Shown: positions 17,217 to 25,580, counted from the first letter of the stretch. The stretch is 59,775 bases of DNA from Dawidia soli (GCF_018598185.1 NZ_JAHESC010000045.1:1-59775); one strand, 5' to 3'. Notes: generated by a model not told the origin, from the letters alone. Numbers and translations: made by a program.

Positions 17217-18329
17217 TTAATTAAACGGATGTTGAACAACTGCCAGATTCTTTTTCGATATCCGGTTGATATTATTCAGATAACGTCGCTCATCCAGATC
17301 GCAAAACGAAAGCGCCGAACCGCTTTTACCTGCCCGTCCTGTTCTTCCGATGCGGTGCGTATAAGTCTCAGCAGACTCAGGCAATTCATAATTGATCACG
17401 AAAGGAAGATCAGCAATATCAATACCGCGTGCTGCGACATCTGTTGCTACCAGTACGCGAGTCGAGTTTTTCCTGAAATTTGTCAAGGCGCGCTGTCTTG
17501 CGTTCTGGCTTTTATCACCATGAAATGCCTCGGCCGGAATTCCAGAATTGGCCAGGTCTTTCGCTATTTTATCTGCGCCATATTTTGTGCGAGCAAAAAC
17601 GATCACATTGGTCATTTTTTGTTCCTGGATAACATGTTTCAGTAGTGACCGCTTGTCTTCCCTGGCCACATAATAAACAGATTGTTCAATCGACGTTTTA
17701 GGCGACGCTTCTATGCTGACCTGTACCGGCGATGCCGCGATGCCACGAATCAGGCCCATCACCGCAACCGGCATTGTTGCAGAAAAGAAAACATTCTGTC
17801 TGGAGGGAGGGATAACCTTAATGAGCTTCCTGATGCTATTAATAAAGCCCATATCGAGCATTCGATCCGCTTCGTCGAGCACGAGGATTTCAACTTGCTT
17901 CAACGTCAAAACGCCTTGATCAATTAGGTCGTGAAGCCGGCCCGGCGTAGCGACGAGAATATCCACCCCCCTGCTAATTTCTTTTACCTGGTTACCTTGG
18001 GAAACGCCACCGTAAATCACAGCGCTTTTTAACGGTAAATTCTTCCCGTAGAACTTCAGGTTATCGAAAACCTGTAAGGCTAGCTCACGTGTCGGTGAAA
18101 GTATAAGCGCACGAACGGCGGGGCGCTGCGTACGAGTTGAAAGCAACTGAAGGATAGGGATACAAAAGGATGCTGTTTTCCCAGTTCCCGTTGCTGCGGA
18201 TGCTACAATATCCTTTCCTGAAAGGATATGAGGAATAGCTTGTTGTTGAATAGCTGTGGGTGATTGATAACCCTTTTCTGTCAGTGCCTCAATAATGGCA
18301 CTACAAAGATTCAGATCTTTGAAAGTCAT
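17217..18329 (-). CDS. DEAD-box RNA helicase, RhlE type
   Basis: 370 residues, just the two RecA-like domains with almost no C-terminal extension. Motifs in order: Q motif PTAIQQQAIP, I ASAATGTGKT, Ia PTRELALQ, Ib TPGRL, II VLDEADRMLDMGF, III FFSATMP, IV VIVFARTK, V ATDVAARGIDI, VI HRIGRTGRAG. These helicases unwind short RNA duplexes during ribosome assembly and mRNA decay, and are often cold-induced. The gene has a leader of about 175 nt with a strong nested hairpin downstream of a TAnnTTTG element, a pattern expected for post-transcriptional temperature control. Confidence 0.92.
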   Translation of the reverse strand: MTFKDLNLCSAIIEALTEKGYQSPTAIQQQAIPHILSGKDIVASAATGTGKTASFCIPILQLLSTRTQRPAVRALILSPTRELALQVFDNLKFYGKNLPLKSAVIYGGVSQGNQVKEISRGVDILVATPGRLHDLIDQGVLTLKQVEILVLDEADRMLDMGFINSIRKLIKVIPPSRQNVFFSATMPVAVMGLIRGIAASPVQVSIEASPKTSIEQSVYYVAREDKRSLLKHVIQEQKMTNVIVFARTKYGADKIAKDLANSGIPAEAFHGDKSQNARQRALTNFRKNSTRVLVATDVAARGIDIADLPFVINYELPESAETYTHRIGRTGRAGKSGSALSFCDLDERRYLNNINRISKKNLAVVQHPFN

Positions 18330-18419
18330 TTAAAAAATTTAAAAATAGATCGAGGGTTACGACATTCGTAACCGCACTGTGCAACAAAAGACCTTATGGT
18401 GAGTTCGGAACTAAAGGAG

Positions 18420-18491
18420 ATTCACTGCTTAACTGAGGAATTTTAAGAAACTACGTCACAAATATTTATTCGTGACAAACTAGCAGTGAAT
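18420..18491 (-). promoter_or_regulatory. Nested hairpin in the helicase 5' leader
   Basis: A 10-bp perfect outer stem (18420-18429 with 18482-18491) encloses an inner stem GTCAC (18455-18459) with GTGAC (18472-18476) around an AT-rich loop. On the minus strand it would form near the 5' end of the predicted helicase transcript. A cold-sensing RNA role is an inference. Confidence 0.5.
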
Positions 18492-18492
18492 T

Positions 18493-18539
18493 AATTGTCC
18501 GCAATCGATAATCAAAGGTAGCTATAATAATCGACAATT
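18493..18539 (-). promoter_or_regulatory. Inverted repeat centred on the helicase -7 element
   Basis: AATTGTC (18493-18499) and GACAATT (18533-18539) are exact inverted copies whose centre coincides with the TAnnTTTG box, the geometry of a repressor operator. The binding protein is unknown and the repeat is short enough to be chance in AT-rich DNA. Confidence 0.3.
18513..18520 (-). promoter_or_regulatory. -7 promoter element of the helicase gene
   Basis: Minus-strand TACCTTTG fits TAnnTTTG exactly. It predicts a start near 18506 and a leader of roughly 175 nt before the helicase ATG. The -33 element is not clear. Confidence 0.5.
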
Positions 18540-18887
18540 CCTATTTATGCTCAGGTGACACTACGCTCGCTCAATATACGACTGCAGTGAATATCGGAAA
18601 AACCACACACAACAAATGCAGTCGATGAATTCACGGGATGAATCATCTGCATTTAATCCGAAAGGTTGTTTTGATTTATAAAAGCAATTTCCCAAATAGT
18701 AATCATTGGGCGCCAATTGTGTATTAGTTTTCACAACCATTAATGTTCTTTTGCCCTAATCATGCCGTCGCGCCGACCTTGCTCTGTTGCACTCCGGCCC
18801 GCGTGCGACATGATCCTTTAGTGTGCCTCGTGAACTCCCGAACGATTTTTTTAGTCATTCTGTTGATATGATACAGGCAACACCAAC

Positions 18888-20018
18888 ATGATTACACATT
18901 CGTTCGACAATTCAAAGAGTTCGTTTTTTACTACCCTCAAACAGCGCGTCAGTAACCACTTTACAACAAAGGGTATCCACGAGGCTGGCAATCATAAGAT
19001 AGTAATCAAAGGTCTGGTGCTCGTCAGCGCTGCTGCGGCACTCTATGTAGTGTTGGTTTTTTTCACACCGGCCCCATGGCTTGGTGTGCCACTATGTGTG
19101 CTCCTGGGTCTTGCTTTGGCATTAATCGGGTTTAATGTCATGCATGATGGAGGCCATCAAAGCTTTTCCAAACATCCGCTTCTCAACAAGGTTGCCGCGC
19201 ACTTTCTTAACGTATTGGGGGGAACTGCACACTTCTGGCAGGCGAAACACAACATTAACCATCACACCTACACGAATATCGAGGGACTCGATTCCGATAT
19301 CGACGTGAAGCCATTTATGCGCCTTCACGCCGATCAGCCCTTAAAACGATATCACCGATTTCAGCATATCTATTGGGTTGTCTTATACGGAATCTCTTAC
19401 ATCGTGTGGATTTTTTATGAAGACTTCAAAAAATATTTCAGCGGACGTATTTCGGCTACCGCCCCCAAAAAGAAACTAACAATCGGGCAGCAAACCATTT
19501 TTTGGGTGACTAAGCTCATGTACGTTTTCTTGTATGTTGTCCTGCCGATCGCATTCATTGGCTGGGTCTCCTGGCTCGTTGGATTTTTGGTCATCACATT
19601 TGTTTGCGGAGTTGTAATCAGCATTGTATTCCAGTTGGCGCATGTGGTAGAGGGAACCCATTTTCATAGCATTGCCGATGGCACTTCGAAGACCGATTGG
19701 GCGATACACCAAGTTCGGTCCACAGCAAATTTCCAAACCGAGAGCCGCGTACTCCATTGGCTGCTGGGGGGACTGAACTTCCAAATCGAACACCACTTGT
19801 TTCCTCGCGTCAGCCATATTCACTATCCGGCCATTTCAAGATATGTAAAACAGGCCTGCGGCGAGCGTGGAATCGTATACAATGAGTATAAATCGATGTA
19901 CGGCGCCGTTGCCTCTCACATCCGTCATCTATATCAACTGGGACGACCTGCAATATTGCATGCTATACCCACCACCACACCGGAGAATAGCGGCTTATCG
20001 CAATATGGGTCACGCTGA
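18888..20018 (+). CDS. Membrane fatty acid desaturase (front-end/linoleoyl-CoA type)
   Basis: 376 residues. Histidine boxes are HDGGHQSFS (near residue 87), HNINHHTYTNIEGLDSDID (near 122) and QIEHHLFPRVSHIHYP (near 300). The Gln-replaced third box (QxxHH) marks the front-end Delta5/Delta6 or acyl-lipid desaturase branch, different from the Delta9-type gene at 13421-14443. No cytochrome b5 domain is fused. With that gene it gives this locus two desaturases of different regiochemistry, which could yield polyunsaturated chains. It is divergent from the helicase across a long regulatory gap. Confidence 0.88.
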   Translation: MITHSFDNSKSSFFTTLKQRVSNHFTTKGIHEAGNHKIVIKGLVLVSAAAALYVVLVFFTPAPWLGVPLCVLLGLALALIGFNVMHDGGHQSFSKHPLLNKVAAHFLNVLGGTAHFWQAKHNINHHTYTNIEGLDSDIDVKPFMRLHADQPLKRYHRFQHIYWVVLYGISYIVWIFYEDFKKYFSGRISATAPKKKLTIGQQTIFWVTKLMYVFLYVVLPIAFIGWVSWLVGFLVITFVCGVVISIVFQLAHVVEGTHFHSIADGTSKTDWAIHQVRSTANFQTESRVLHWLLGGLNFQIEHHLFPRVSHIHYPAISRYVKQACGERGIVYNEYKSMYGAVASHIRHLYQLGRPAILHAIPTTTPENSGLSQYGSR

Positions 20019-20157
20019 CGCGTAGTTTCCCGCGATCTTCGAATCGCGAAGAATTTCCGCGACGACACCCGACACCTCGTATTAGGCTATCTTTAACTAA
20101 ACTATTCTTGCTTCGGTTGCTTTCACATTTTCTATATCATTTACCCCTAAATTATTC

Positions 20158-20985
20158 ATGTATATAATCAATAAAACAATCTCTGTCTTTAAGCGATTTG
20201 CATGGTTCAAACGTTTCAATGCCCGCATAACGTACCAAGTGCTGGCCAAATACATTCCGTCTGCCGATTGGCATTTTATGAATTACGGCTATGTACCCGA
20301 TGCTGAAGAAAGACATAGTAACGTTCCGCCGTTCAATGTAAAACACCAGCATCAACCAGCGGCAATGTATCATTACCTGGCTTGCAAGGTACCCGTAACC
20401 GGTAAAGTTGTGCTGGAAGTAGGGAGTGGCCGGGGCGGCGGGGCGAGCTATGTCGCAAATCATTTCAGGCCGAAGCAGTACATTGCTGTTGATATAGCAA
20501 GTAGTGCGGTCGCGTTAGCGAATAAGTTCCACAGCACTGCGAGTCTGCGATTCGTTCAGGGTAGCGGAGAGCATCTTCTTATCCAGGATGATTCTATCGA
20601 CATTGTAATGAACGTCGAGTCATCTCACGGATACGGCGATGTTGCTAAGTTTCTCTCAGAGGTCAAGCGCGTACTCCGACCGGGAGGCCACCTGCTGCTT
20701 GTCGATTTCCGGAATTCGTTAGCGAACATGGCTATCTTCAGCCAACAGCTGCTTGATTCGGGGATGATCTTGTTGAGTAAAGAAAATATCAGCACGAAAG
20801 TTGTACGTGCCATCGAGTTAGACGATGATTCTAAGACGAGCACTATTAAGCGTTTGGTCCCGCGTCGGTACCAACGCGTATTCAGCGATTTTGCCGGCGT
20901 AGTGGGGTCAAGGTTTTACAATACGCTAAAAGACGGCACGAGGCCGTATTGCAGGTTCGTCTTACAGAAACAAACCCCTTCTTAG
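20158..20985 (+). CDS. SAM-dependent methyltransferase, class I
   Basis: 275 residues. The SAM-binding motif I is VVLEVGSGRGGGASYVA near residue 84, followed by the acidic end of strand 2 (YIAVDIA) and IDIVMNVESSHGYGD, and post-I LRPGGHLLLVDF. The GSGRGGG form and the NVESSHCY-like motif resemble methyltransferases acting on lipid-like or polyketide substrates such as mycobacterial phthiotriol methyltransferase. No signal peptide. It starts 139 bp after the desaturase on the same strand; modification of a lipid is therefore a reasonable but unproven guess. Confidence 0.75.
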   Translation: MYIINKTISVFKRFAWFKRFNARITYQVLAKYIPSADWHFMNYGYVPDAEERHSNVPPFNVKHQHQPAAMYHYLACKVPVTGKVVLEVGSGRGGGASYVANHFRPKQYIAVDIASSAVALANKFHSTASLRFVQGSGEHLLIQDDSIDIVMNVESSHGYGDVAKFLSEVKRVLRPGGHLLLVDFRNSLANMAIFSQQLLDSGMILLSKENISTKVVRAIELDDDSKTSTIKRLVPRRYQRVFSDFAGVVGSRFYNTLKDGTRPYCRFVLQKQTPS

Positions 20986-21254
20986 CCGGGCGATTGCTTT
21001 TCTAACACCTTTGCATTACGACGGAAATATTCTTATGCCGTTCGAATCACCTGAAACTCCCTCATTGAGAATGTCGTTTCTAATGCGCCGGCCAACGTTG
21101 CTTTCGACAACAATCGCTTAGAACAAATTATCGACCCCTTAACCCGCATGTAGAATTCCCCGCGGATACCTGTAAAGTCGGAAATTCATCGAACTGGTGG
21201 TGAGCTCTGGCAGAAAAAGTACGTTTATTCAGCGAACCAGACGTTTTCAAGCAT
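20986..21254. other. Intergenic region, nothing recognised
   Basis: Between the methyltransferase stop and the tmRNA terminator I see no gene, tRNA or mobile-element remnant, and no repeat of the ssrA 3' end. Confidence 0.4.
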
Positions 21255-21287
21255 AAAAAAAGGGAAAATCTTATCGATTTTCCCTTT
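21255..21287 (-). terminator. Terminator of tmRNA
   Basis: A 12-bp perfect stem (21259-21270 with 21276-21287), 5-nt loop, followed on the minus strand by seven U. It lies 3 nt beyond the mature 3' end of tmRNA. Confidence 0.9.
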
Positions 21288-21290
21288 GGG

Positions 21291-21679
21291 TGGAACCGGA
21301 GGGAGTCGAACCCTCGTCCAGAGAAGATGAACCCCGGGTCTTCTACATGCTTAGTTGCTTTTTATTGTCGGGAGCGTCAAGGCAGGCAACGGCCTAAAAC
21401 GCACCGTAGTCACTATGGCTTAGCCGTGCTTAGTAACGTGGCACGGAGCGGATTTGCATAACGACACCGCGGATCAGCGCCTGCAAAACGGGAGCGCTGG
21501 GCGATGATGGCTTTCCCGATCTTATCGGGACGAGGCGTAATTCAGCTCAGCTAAATTAGGCAGCCATGGCGTAGTTAGACTCGCCAAGTATGATTGAGGA
21601 CTATCTTTCAAGGCTCTCATCCCATGAGCCTGCATGCTTATACACGGTCTCAAACATCCTGTCAAAACCGGTCGGCCCC
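21291..21679 (-). ncRNA. ssrA: Transfer-messenger RNA (tmRNA)
   Basis: About 389 nt. The 5' end GGGGCCG (21673-21679) pairs with CGGTTCC (21292-21298) to make the alanine-type acceptor stem, and the T-arm GAGGGTTCGACTCCCTC lies next to it. The tag frame (21556-21585) encodes GESNYAMAA and a TAA stop, the expected degron ending in Ala-Ala. The discriminator base is at 21291, and CCA seems not to be encoded (genomic CCC), so it would be added by the CCA enzyme. tmRNA with SmpB rescues stalled ribosomes. A TAnnTTTG element at 21717-21724 and a strong terminator frame the gene. Confidence 0.95.
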
Positions 21680-21716
21680 ATTAAGTACAGTAGTCAAAGA
21701 ACGGAAAACGGGGGCA

Positions 21717-21724
21717 CAAAGATA
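21717..21724 (-). promoter_or_regulatory. -7 promoter element of ssrA
   Basis: Minus-strand TATCTTTG fits TAnnTTTG and lies about 38 bp upstream of the mature tmRNA 5' end, leaving a short leader to be removed by RNase P. Confidence 0.55.
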
Positions 21725-21841
21725 ACAAAAGTCTTCACTCCACAGTTCCGGCAACGCAGGAAGTACGCCATGATGGCATTTTCCAAAAGTTTGAGCCTTG
21801 TGTTTTCAAGTTCAGACTTCTCCTTCTATCTTGCGGGCCGC

Positions 21842-23634
21842 ATGGAGAATTTTGTTGTTTCGGCACGGAAATACCGCCCCACGGGGTTTGACGAAGTGGT
21901 TGGGCAAGAGCACATTACCACGACGCTCAAAAATGCCATTGATAATAATAAGCTCGCCCAGGCACTGCTGTTTTGCGGTCCCCGGGGTGTGGGTAAAACC
22001 ACTTGCGCACGGATCGTGGCCCGTCTGATCAACGGCTTTGAAGAACGCACGGAGAACAACTCCCTGAATATCTTCGAGCTGGATGCAGCCTCCAACAACT
22101 CCGTGGAAGACATCCGGAACCTGATCGACCAGGTTCGCTACCCTCCTCAATTCGGCAAATTCAAGGTGTACATCATCGACGAGGTGCACATGCTCTCGAA
22201 CGCGGCCTTTAACGCGTTCCTGAAGACGCTGGAGGAGCCGCCGTCGTACGCCATCTTTATCCTGGCGACCACGGAAAAACACAAGGTGATCCCAACGATC
22301 CTGTCGCGCTGCCAGATCTTCGATTTCAATCGTATTCAGATCAGCGACATCGCCAACCACCTCAAGAAGATCGCCTCACACGAGGGCATTCCGGCCGAGG
22401 ACGAAGCACTGCACCTGATCAGCCAGAAAGCCGACGGCGCCCTGCGCGACGCGCTCTCCATCTTCGACCTGATGGTGACCTACGCGGCGGGCAAAGGCGT
22501 GACCTTCAAGAGCACGCTGGCGAACCTCCACATCCTGGATTACGACTACTACTTCCAGGTTGTAGATGCGTTGCTGACGCAGAACCATACACAACCGCTC
22601 ATGCTGCTGGACGAGATCCTGCGCAAGGGATTTGACGGCCATAACTTTATCGTGGGCCTGAGCGAGCACCTGCGCAACCTGCTGGTGTCGCAAGACGCCC
22701 GCACGGTGAACCTCATGGAGGTACCCGACAGCGTGAAGAAAAAATACGCGCAGCAGGCACAGACCTCTCCCCCGTCGCTGTTGCTGACGTGGCTGAACCT
22801 GGCCAACCAGTGCGACATTCAATACAAAGGCAGCAAGAACCAGCGTTTAACGGTGGAACTCGCGTTGATGAAGATGGCGCATGTGGGTGCTGTATTAAAG
22901 GCTGATCAGCTTGCTGGCAATGGACTTACCGATGCGGTAGGCTTAAAAAAAAAATTAGTATAGAGTCTGACGAAGACTCTTCCAGCACTGAAAACACAGC
23001 CGCCGCGGCCACTCCGACCGCCCTCCCCACCACGACAACATCTGCTCCAACTTCTTCCGCTCCCGCGGCACAGTCGGCAGCACCCGCCCCCACGGCACCA
23101 CCCGCGGCGGAAAGCACCGGGGATGCCGGCGTCCAGGCGCCTACGCTGAAACCGAACTACGCCGAGAAGTCGCGCTTCCAGTCTTCCCCCAAGACGACGG
23201 TAAAGCTGACAAGCCTGTTGAAAGTGGAACCCAGGAAAGAAGCCTCCGCCAATGACGCGCCGGTGGAAGCCGACCAGCCTTTTACGCCAGAACAGCTGCA
23301 GAATGTATGGAACGAATTTGCCGAGCAGCGCAGGCACCTGCCCGCCGAGTATCAGCTGCTGACGCAACCCTACGACTTTACCCATCCCGTTATTACCGTA
23401 CACCTTCACCACCTGGTGCAGGAGACGATGCTGAACAATATCCGCCTGCAACTGTCGGCGTTTATTCGCGAGCGGCTGAAGAACAACTCGATTCAGATCG
23501 TGACAAAGATCGTGGAGATCGAAGAGTCGCAGCGGGTGTTTTATACGCCACGGGAGAAGTTCGATCACTTGCTGGAGAAAAACCCCGTCTTGCGCGAGAT
23601 GAAAGACCGCCTGGGGCTGGACACCGACTTCTAA
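21842..23634 (+). CDS. dnaX: DNA polymerase III tau and gamma subunits, with programmed frameshift
   Basis: Clamp-loader ATPase. Start at ATG 21842 (MENFVVSARKYRPTGFDEVV); longer upstream frames run through tmRNA. Walker A GPRGVGKT (46-53), Walker B VYIIDEVH (109-116), SRC arginine finger (155-157). Frame 0 stops at TAG 22961-22963, right after ten A (22945-22954), giving gamma of 373 residues. A -1 shift on the A run continues as ISIESDEDS, a Pro/Ala/Thr-rich linker and the tau C-terminal domain to 23634, about 597 residues. A 7-bp hairpin (22962-22980) begins 7 nt after the run. The zinc-binding cysteines usual after the Walker A helix are missing. A sequencing error in the A run is the main alternative. 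Confidence 0.92.
22943..22980 (+). promoter_or_regulatory. dnaX slippery run and stimulatory hairpin
   Basis: Frame-0 codons TTA AAA AAA AAA TTA GTA TAG. After the run, AGAGTCT (22962-22968) pairs with AGACTCT (22974-22980) around a 5-nt loop. Spacer of 7 nt is right for -1 ribosomal frameshifting; ten A also permit transcript slippage. Confidence 0.75.
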
Positions 23635-23652
23635 GCCGGCCCGGCATACGCC

Positions 23653-24900
23653 TTATTTCTTGAAGAAATCCTCGTAGGTAAGCACCTGTTTTTCCCCCCG
23701 GCTCTTAAACACATTGAGGTGGTACAACAGTACGACCGTTGTCAGTAGGAAAATGAGCAGATAGCCGATACTGAGAAAGATATAATCATACACGCCGCCC
23801 TTGTTATAGGCCACGATGTCGTATCCAAACATGGCCACGCCCGTGACGATGCTGCCCACCATATACCAGGCGCCAGCCTGCTCAAACAGCAGTGCGCGAA
23901 TGGCTAACACGGCCGCATACGCCAGCACGCAGGCCGCTACCGCCAGATACAATCCCACCCACTGCGAGTATACCAGCGCGGACGTTAAAAGCGTGAACAA
24001 GGCAAAGGCCACATTCAATACCACGACGATGTACGGTATCAGCTGGTGGCTGAGCTTCTCGAGCAACGCATGCAGGAACAGGGCCGCCCAGGCAATACCC
24101 GAATAAAGCGTGAGGTACTCGATACGCACCACCCACGACCACGGCATGGAGGGAAAGAACGCTGTGACCGGATATACGTTGGAGAACCACGCCCGGGCGC
24201 CCCAGCTTAGGCACAGGAAAGCGAAGTACAGCACGACCCGTTGCCGGCGCACCATGAACAGTATAAAAAAACTAAGGGAGAGCACACTCAACACAGCCGA
24301 CTCAATGACGGAAGCGGTAATGGCATAAAACGCATGATCGCGGATGTTGGTAGACAAGCCCAGCATGATGGGATCTTTTATACCGCCTTTGTAGTGATGG
24401 AAGTTGGCGATCTGCAGTACAAGCACCAGCGTATCGGCAGGATCCATGGAAATGACGCCCGCCTGGTGGACCCATTGCGGCACGGTGGTTTCTTTCTTGT
24501 CGGAAACGACCCCGGCCGATGCGATCTCGAGGCCGTTGGCCCAAAGTGTATAACAGCTATAGAGCTGCGGCACTTCGACCGCCAGCTGATGAATGGTATC
24601 GGGTAATAAGACCTTGAGCTGATAGGTGGTATATCCCTGACCTTTACCGTCGGAGGTCGTCTCGTTCCAAAGCTCGGGCAGATAGTGGATCTGGCCCTTT
24701 TTGGTACGGGCTTCGCGGGGTGTTATCAGTTCGTTGGGATAGTGCGTCCAGTAGCCGGTCAGGGCGAGGTTTTGATCCTGGAAATTCCAGTGACGGGCAT
24801 CGAGCACACCGCCTTCTGCCCGAACGGTCGATTGCGCCACGGCGCTCTGCACCATGGCCATACATACTATGACTAAGCAAATAATACGATCCCTCACCAT
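23653..24900 (-). CDS. 7TMR-DISM receptor without output domain
   Basis: 415 residues. Signal peptide (LVIVCMAMVQSAVAQ), then an extracellular beta-sandwich (about 25-195) like 7TMR-DISM extracellular domain 2, with YTTYQLKVLLP and SCYTLWANGLEIASAG matching the carbohydrate-binding-like core. Seven hydrophobic helices follow (about 200-400). The protein ends 15 residues after helix 7 (EKQVLTYEDFFKK), so it lacks the kinase, GGDEF or HTH domain usually fused to this module. It must signal through a separate protein, or act otherwise. No obvious partner lies next to it. Confidence 0.82.
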   Translation of the reverse strand: MVRDRIICLVIVCMAMVQSAVAQSTVRAEGGVLDARHWNFQDQNLALTGYWTHYPNELITPREARTKKGQIHYLPELWNETTSDGKGQGYTTYQLKVLLPDTIHQLAVEVPQLYSCYTLWANGLEIASAGVVSDKKETTVPQWVHQAGVISMDPADTLVLVLQIANFHHYKGGIKDPIMLGLSTNIRDHAFYAITASVIESAVLSVLSLSFFILFMVRRQRVVLYFAFLCLSWGARAWFSNVYPVTAFFPSMPWSWVVRIEYLTLYSGIAWAALFLHALLEKLSHQLIPYIVVVLNVAFALFTLLTSALVYSQWVGLYLAVAACVLAYAAVLAIRALLFEQAGAWYMVGSIVTGVAMFGYDIVAYNKGGVYDYIFLSIGYLLIFLLTTVVLLYHLNVFKSRGEKQVLTYEDFFKK

Positions 24901-25118
24901 ACAGGCAGTGTATAGATTAATTAAACATGTAATGAGGGAATAGCTGAAGCATTTGAGGTCACTTCAGCAAGACAGGTTTTAATCGAGGTAAAGGTACTAA
25001 AGAAAAGTCTTCCCGTGTGGTAGACCGCTAAAAAGATGTCACCTTTCGTGTAAATACCGGAATAATCCGGGATATGGGTAATACCGGTTGCAATGGATGT
25101 TTGCCCTGTTGCGGTGAT

Positions 25119-25580
25119 TTATTGGTCCTCGTCGACAAAGAGGCCCCATCCGTCACCTTCCTTTTTGGCCTGGTGGAAGGTTTTGATCCAGGCGCGGAAT
25201 AATACCCGAAAGGTTTCGATCTCTTTGCGGAGCAGCACCAGGTATTCTTCGGGAAGGACTTCTTCGAAGATCAGCGAGGCGGCTTGCGCCTGCAGGCTCC
25301 GGGCATGGATCTTGACGATGGTGGCATTCTCCATCTTGAGGATGAAGTCATCGACGGCTTCGGCACTGGCGATCTTGGCGGGAATGACGATGGAGTCTTC
25401 GAGCATGATGTTGCTGTGGATCATCTTTACCTCCTCATCGTCGATGGAGTCGATGATCCGGCGCGTCATGTCGCGTATCTCTTCCGCCTTCTGGAAGATG
25501 GGCAATGCCTCCATGCGCCTCCGCTCTTTCTCGGGGTCAAACTCGGCGTCGCCGTCTTCCGTGTCATCGTCTTCCCACAT
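25119..25580 (-). CDS. Acidic protein of unknown function, partner of HerA-like ATPase
   Basis: 153 residues from the ATG at 25578-25580 (MWEDDDTEDGDAEFD); the longer frame overlaps the ATPase gene and begins with unlikely sequence. The N-terminus is highly acidic; the rest looks helical (EEIRDMTRRIIDSIDDEE, LLRKEIETFRVLFRAW) and ends WGLFVDEDQ. No catalytic motif or export signal. It starts 19 bp after the stop of the HerA/DUF853 gene, so the two are probably one operon and may form a complex. I do not recognise the family. Confidence 0.6.
   Translation of the reverse strand: MWEDDDTEDGDAEFDPEKERRRMEALPIFQKAEEIRDMTRRIIDSIDDEEVKMIHSNIMLEDSIVIPAKIASAEAVDDFILKMENATIVKIHARSLQAQAASLIFEEVLPEEYLVLLRKEIETFRVLFRAWIKTFHQAKKEGDGWGLFVDEDQ

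Larger units (their letters stand above)
18330..18887. other. Long regulatory intergenic region between divergent helicase and desaturase
   Basis: About 558 bp, AT-rich, without a protein-like frame on either strand. It holds a minus-strand TAnnTTTG element (18513-18520), a 7-bp inverted repeat centred on it, a nested hairpin in the helicase leader (18420-18491), and a GC-rich inverted repeat near 18767-18809 (GTCGC with GCGAC) in the desaturase leader. The size and structures suggest control of both genes. No plus-strand promoter matched the consensus well. Confidence 0.5.

Noticed and set aside
11466-21290. Active integrative element at ssrA
   Set aside because: No integrase, no direct repeat of the ssrA 3' end and no mobility genes; kept only as a possible old island.
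21590-21841. Open frame extending dnaX about 84 codons upstream
   Set aside because: It runs through the tmRNA gene on the other strand; DnaX homology begins at the ATG at 21842.
22943-22963. dnaX frame break as a plain sequencing error
   Set aside because: An A10 run at the junction, a stop right after it and a hairpin at the right distance fit programmed recoding; an error remains possible and is listed as a refuting result.
22906-23568. Long minus-strand frame opposite the dnaX 3' part
   Set aside because: Low-complexity Gly/Arg-rich translation; a shadow of the Pro/Ala-rich tau linker.
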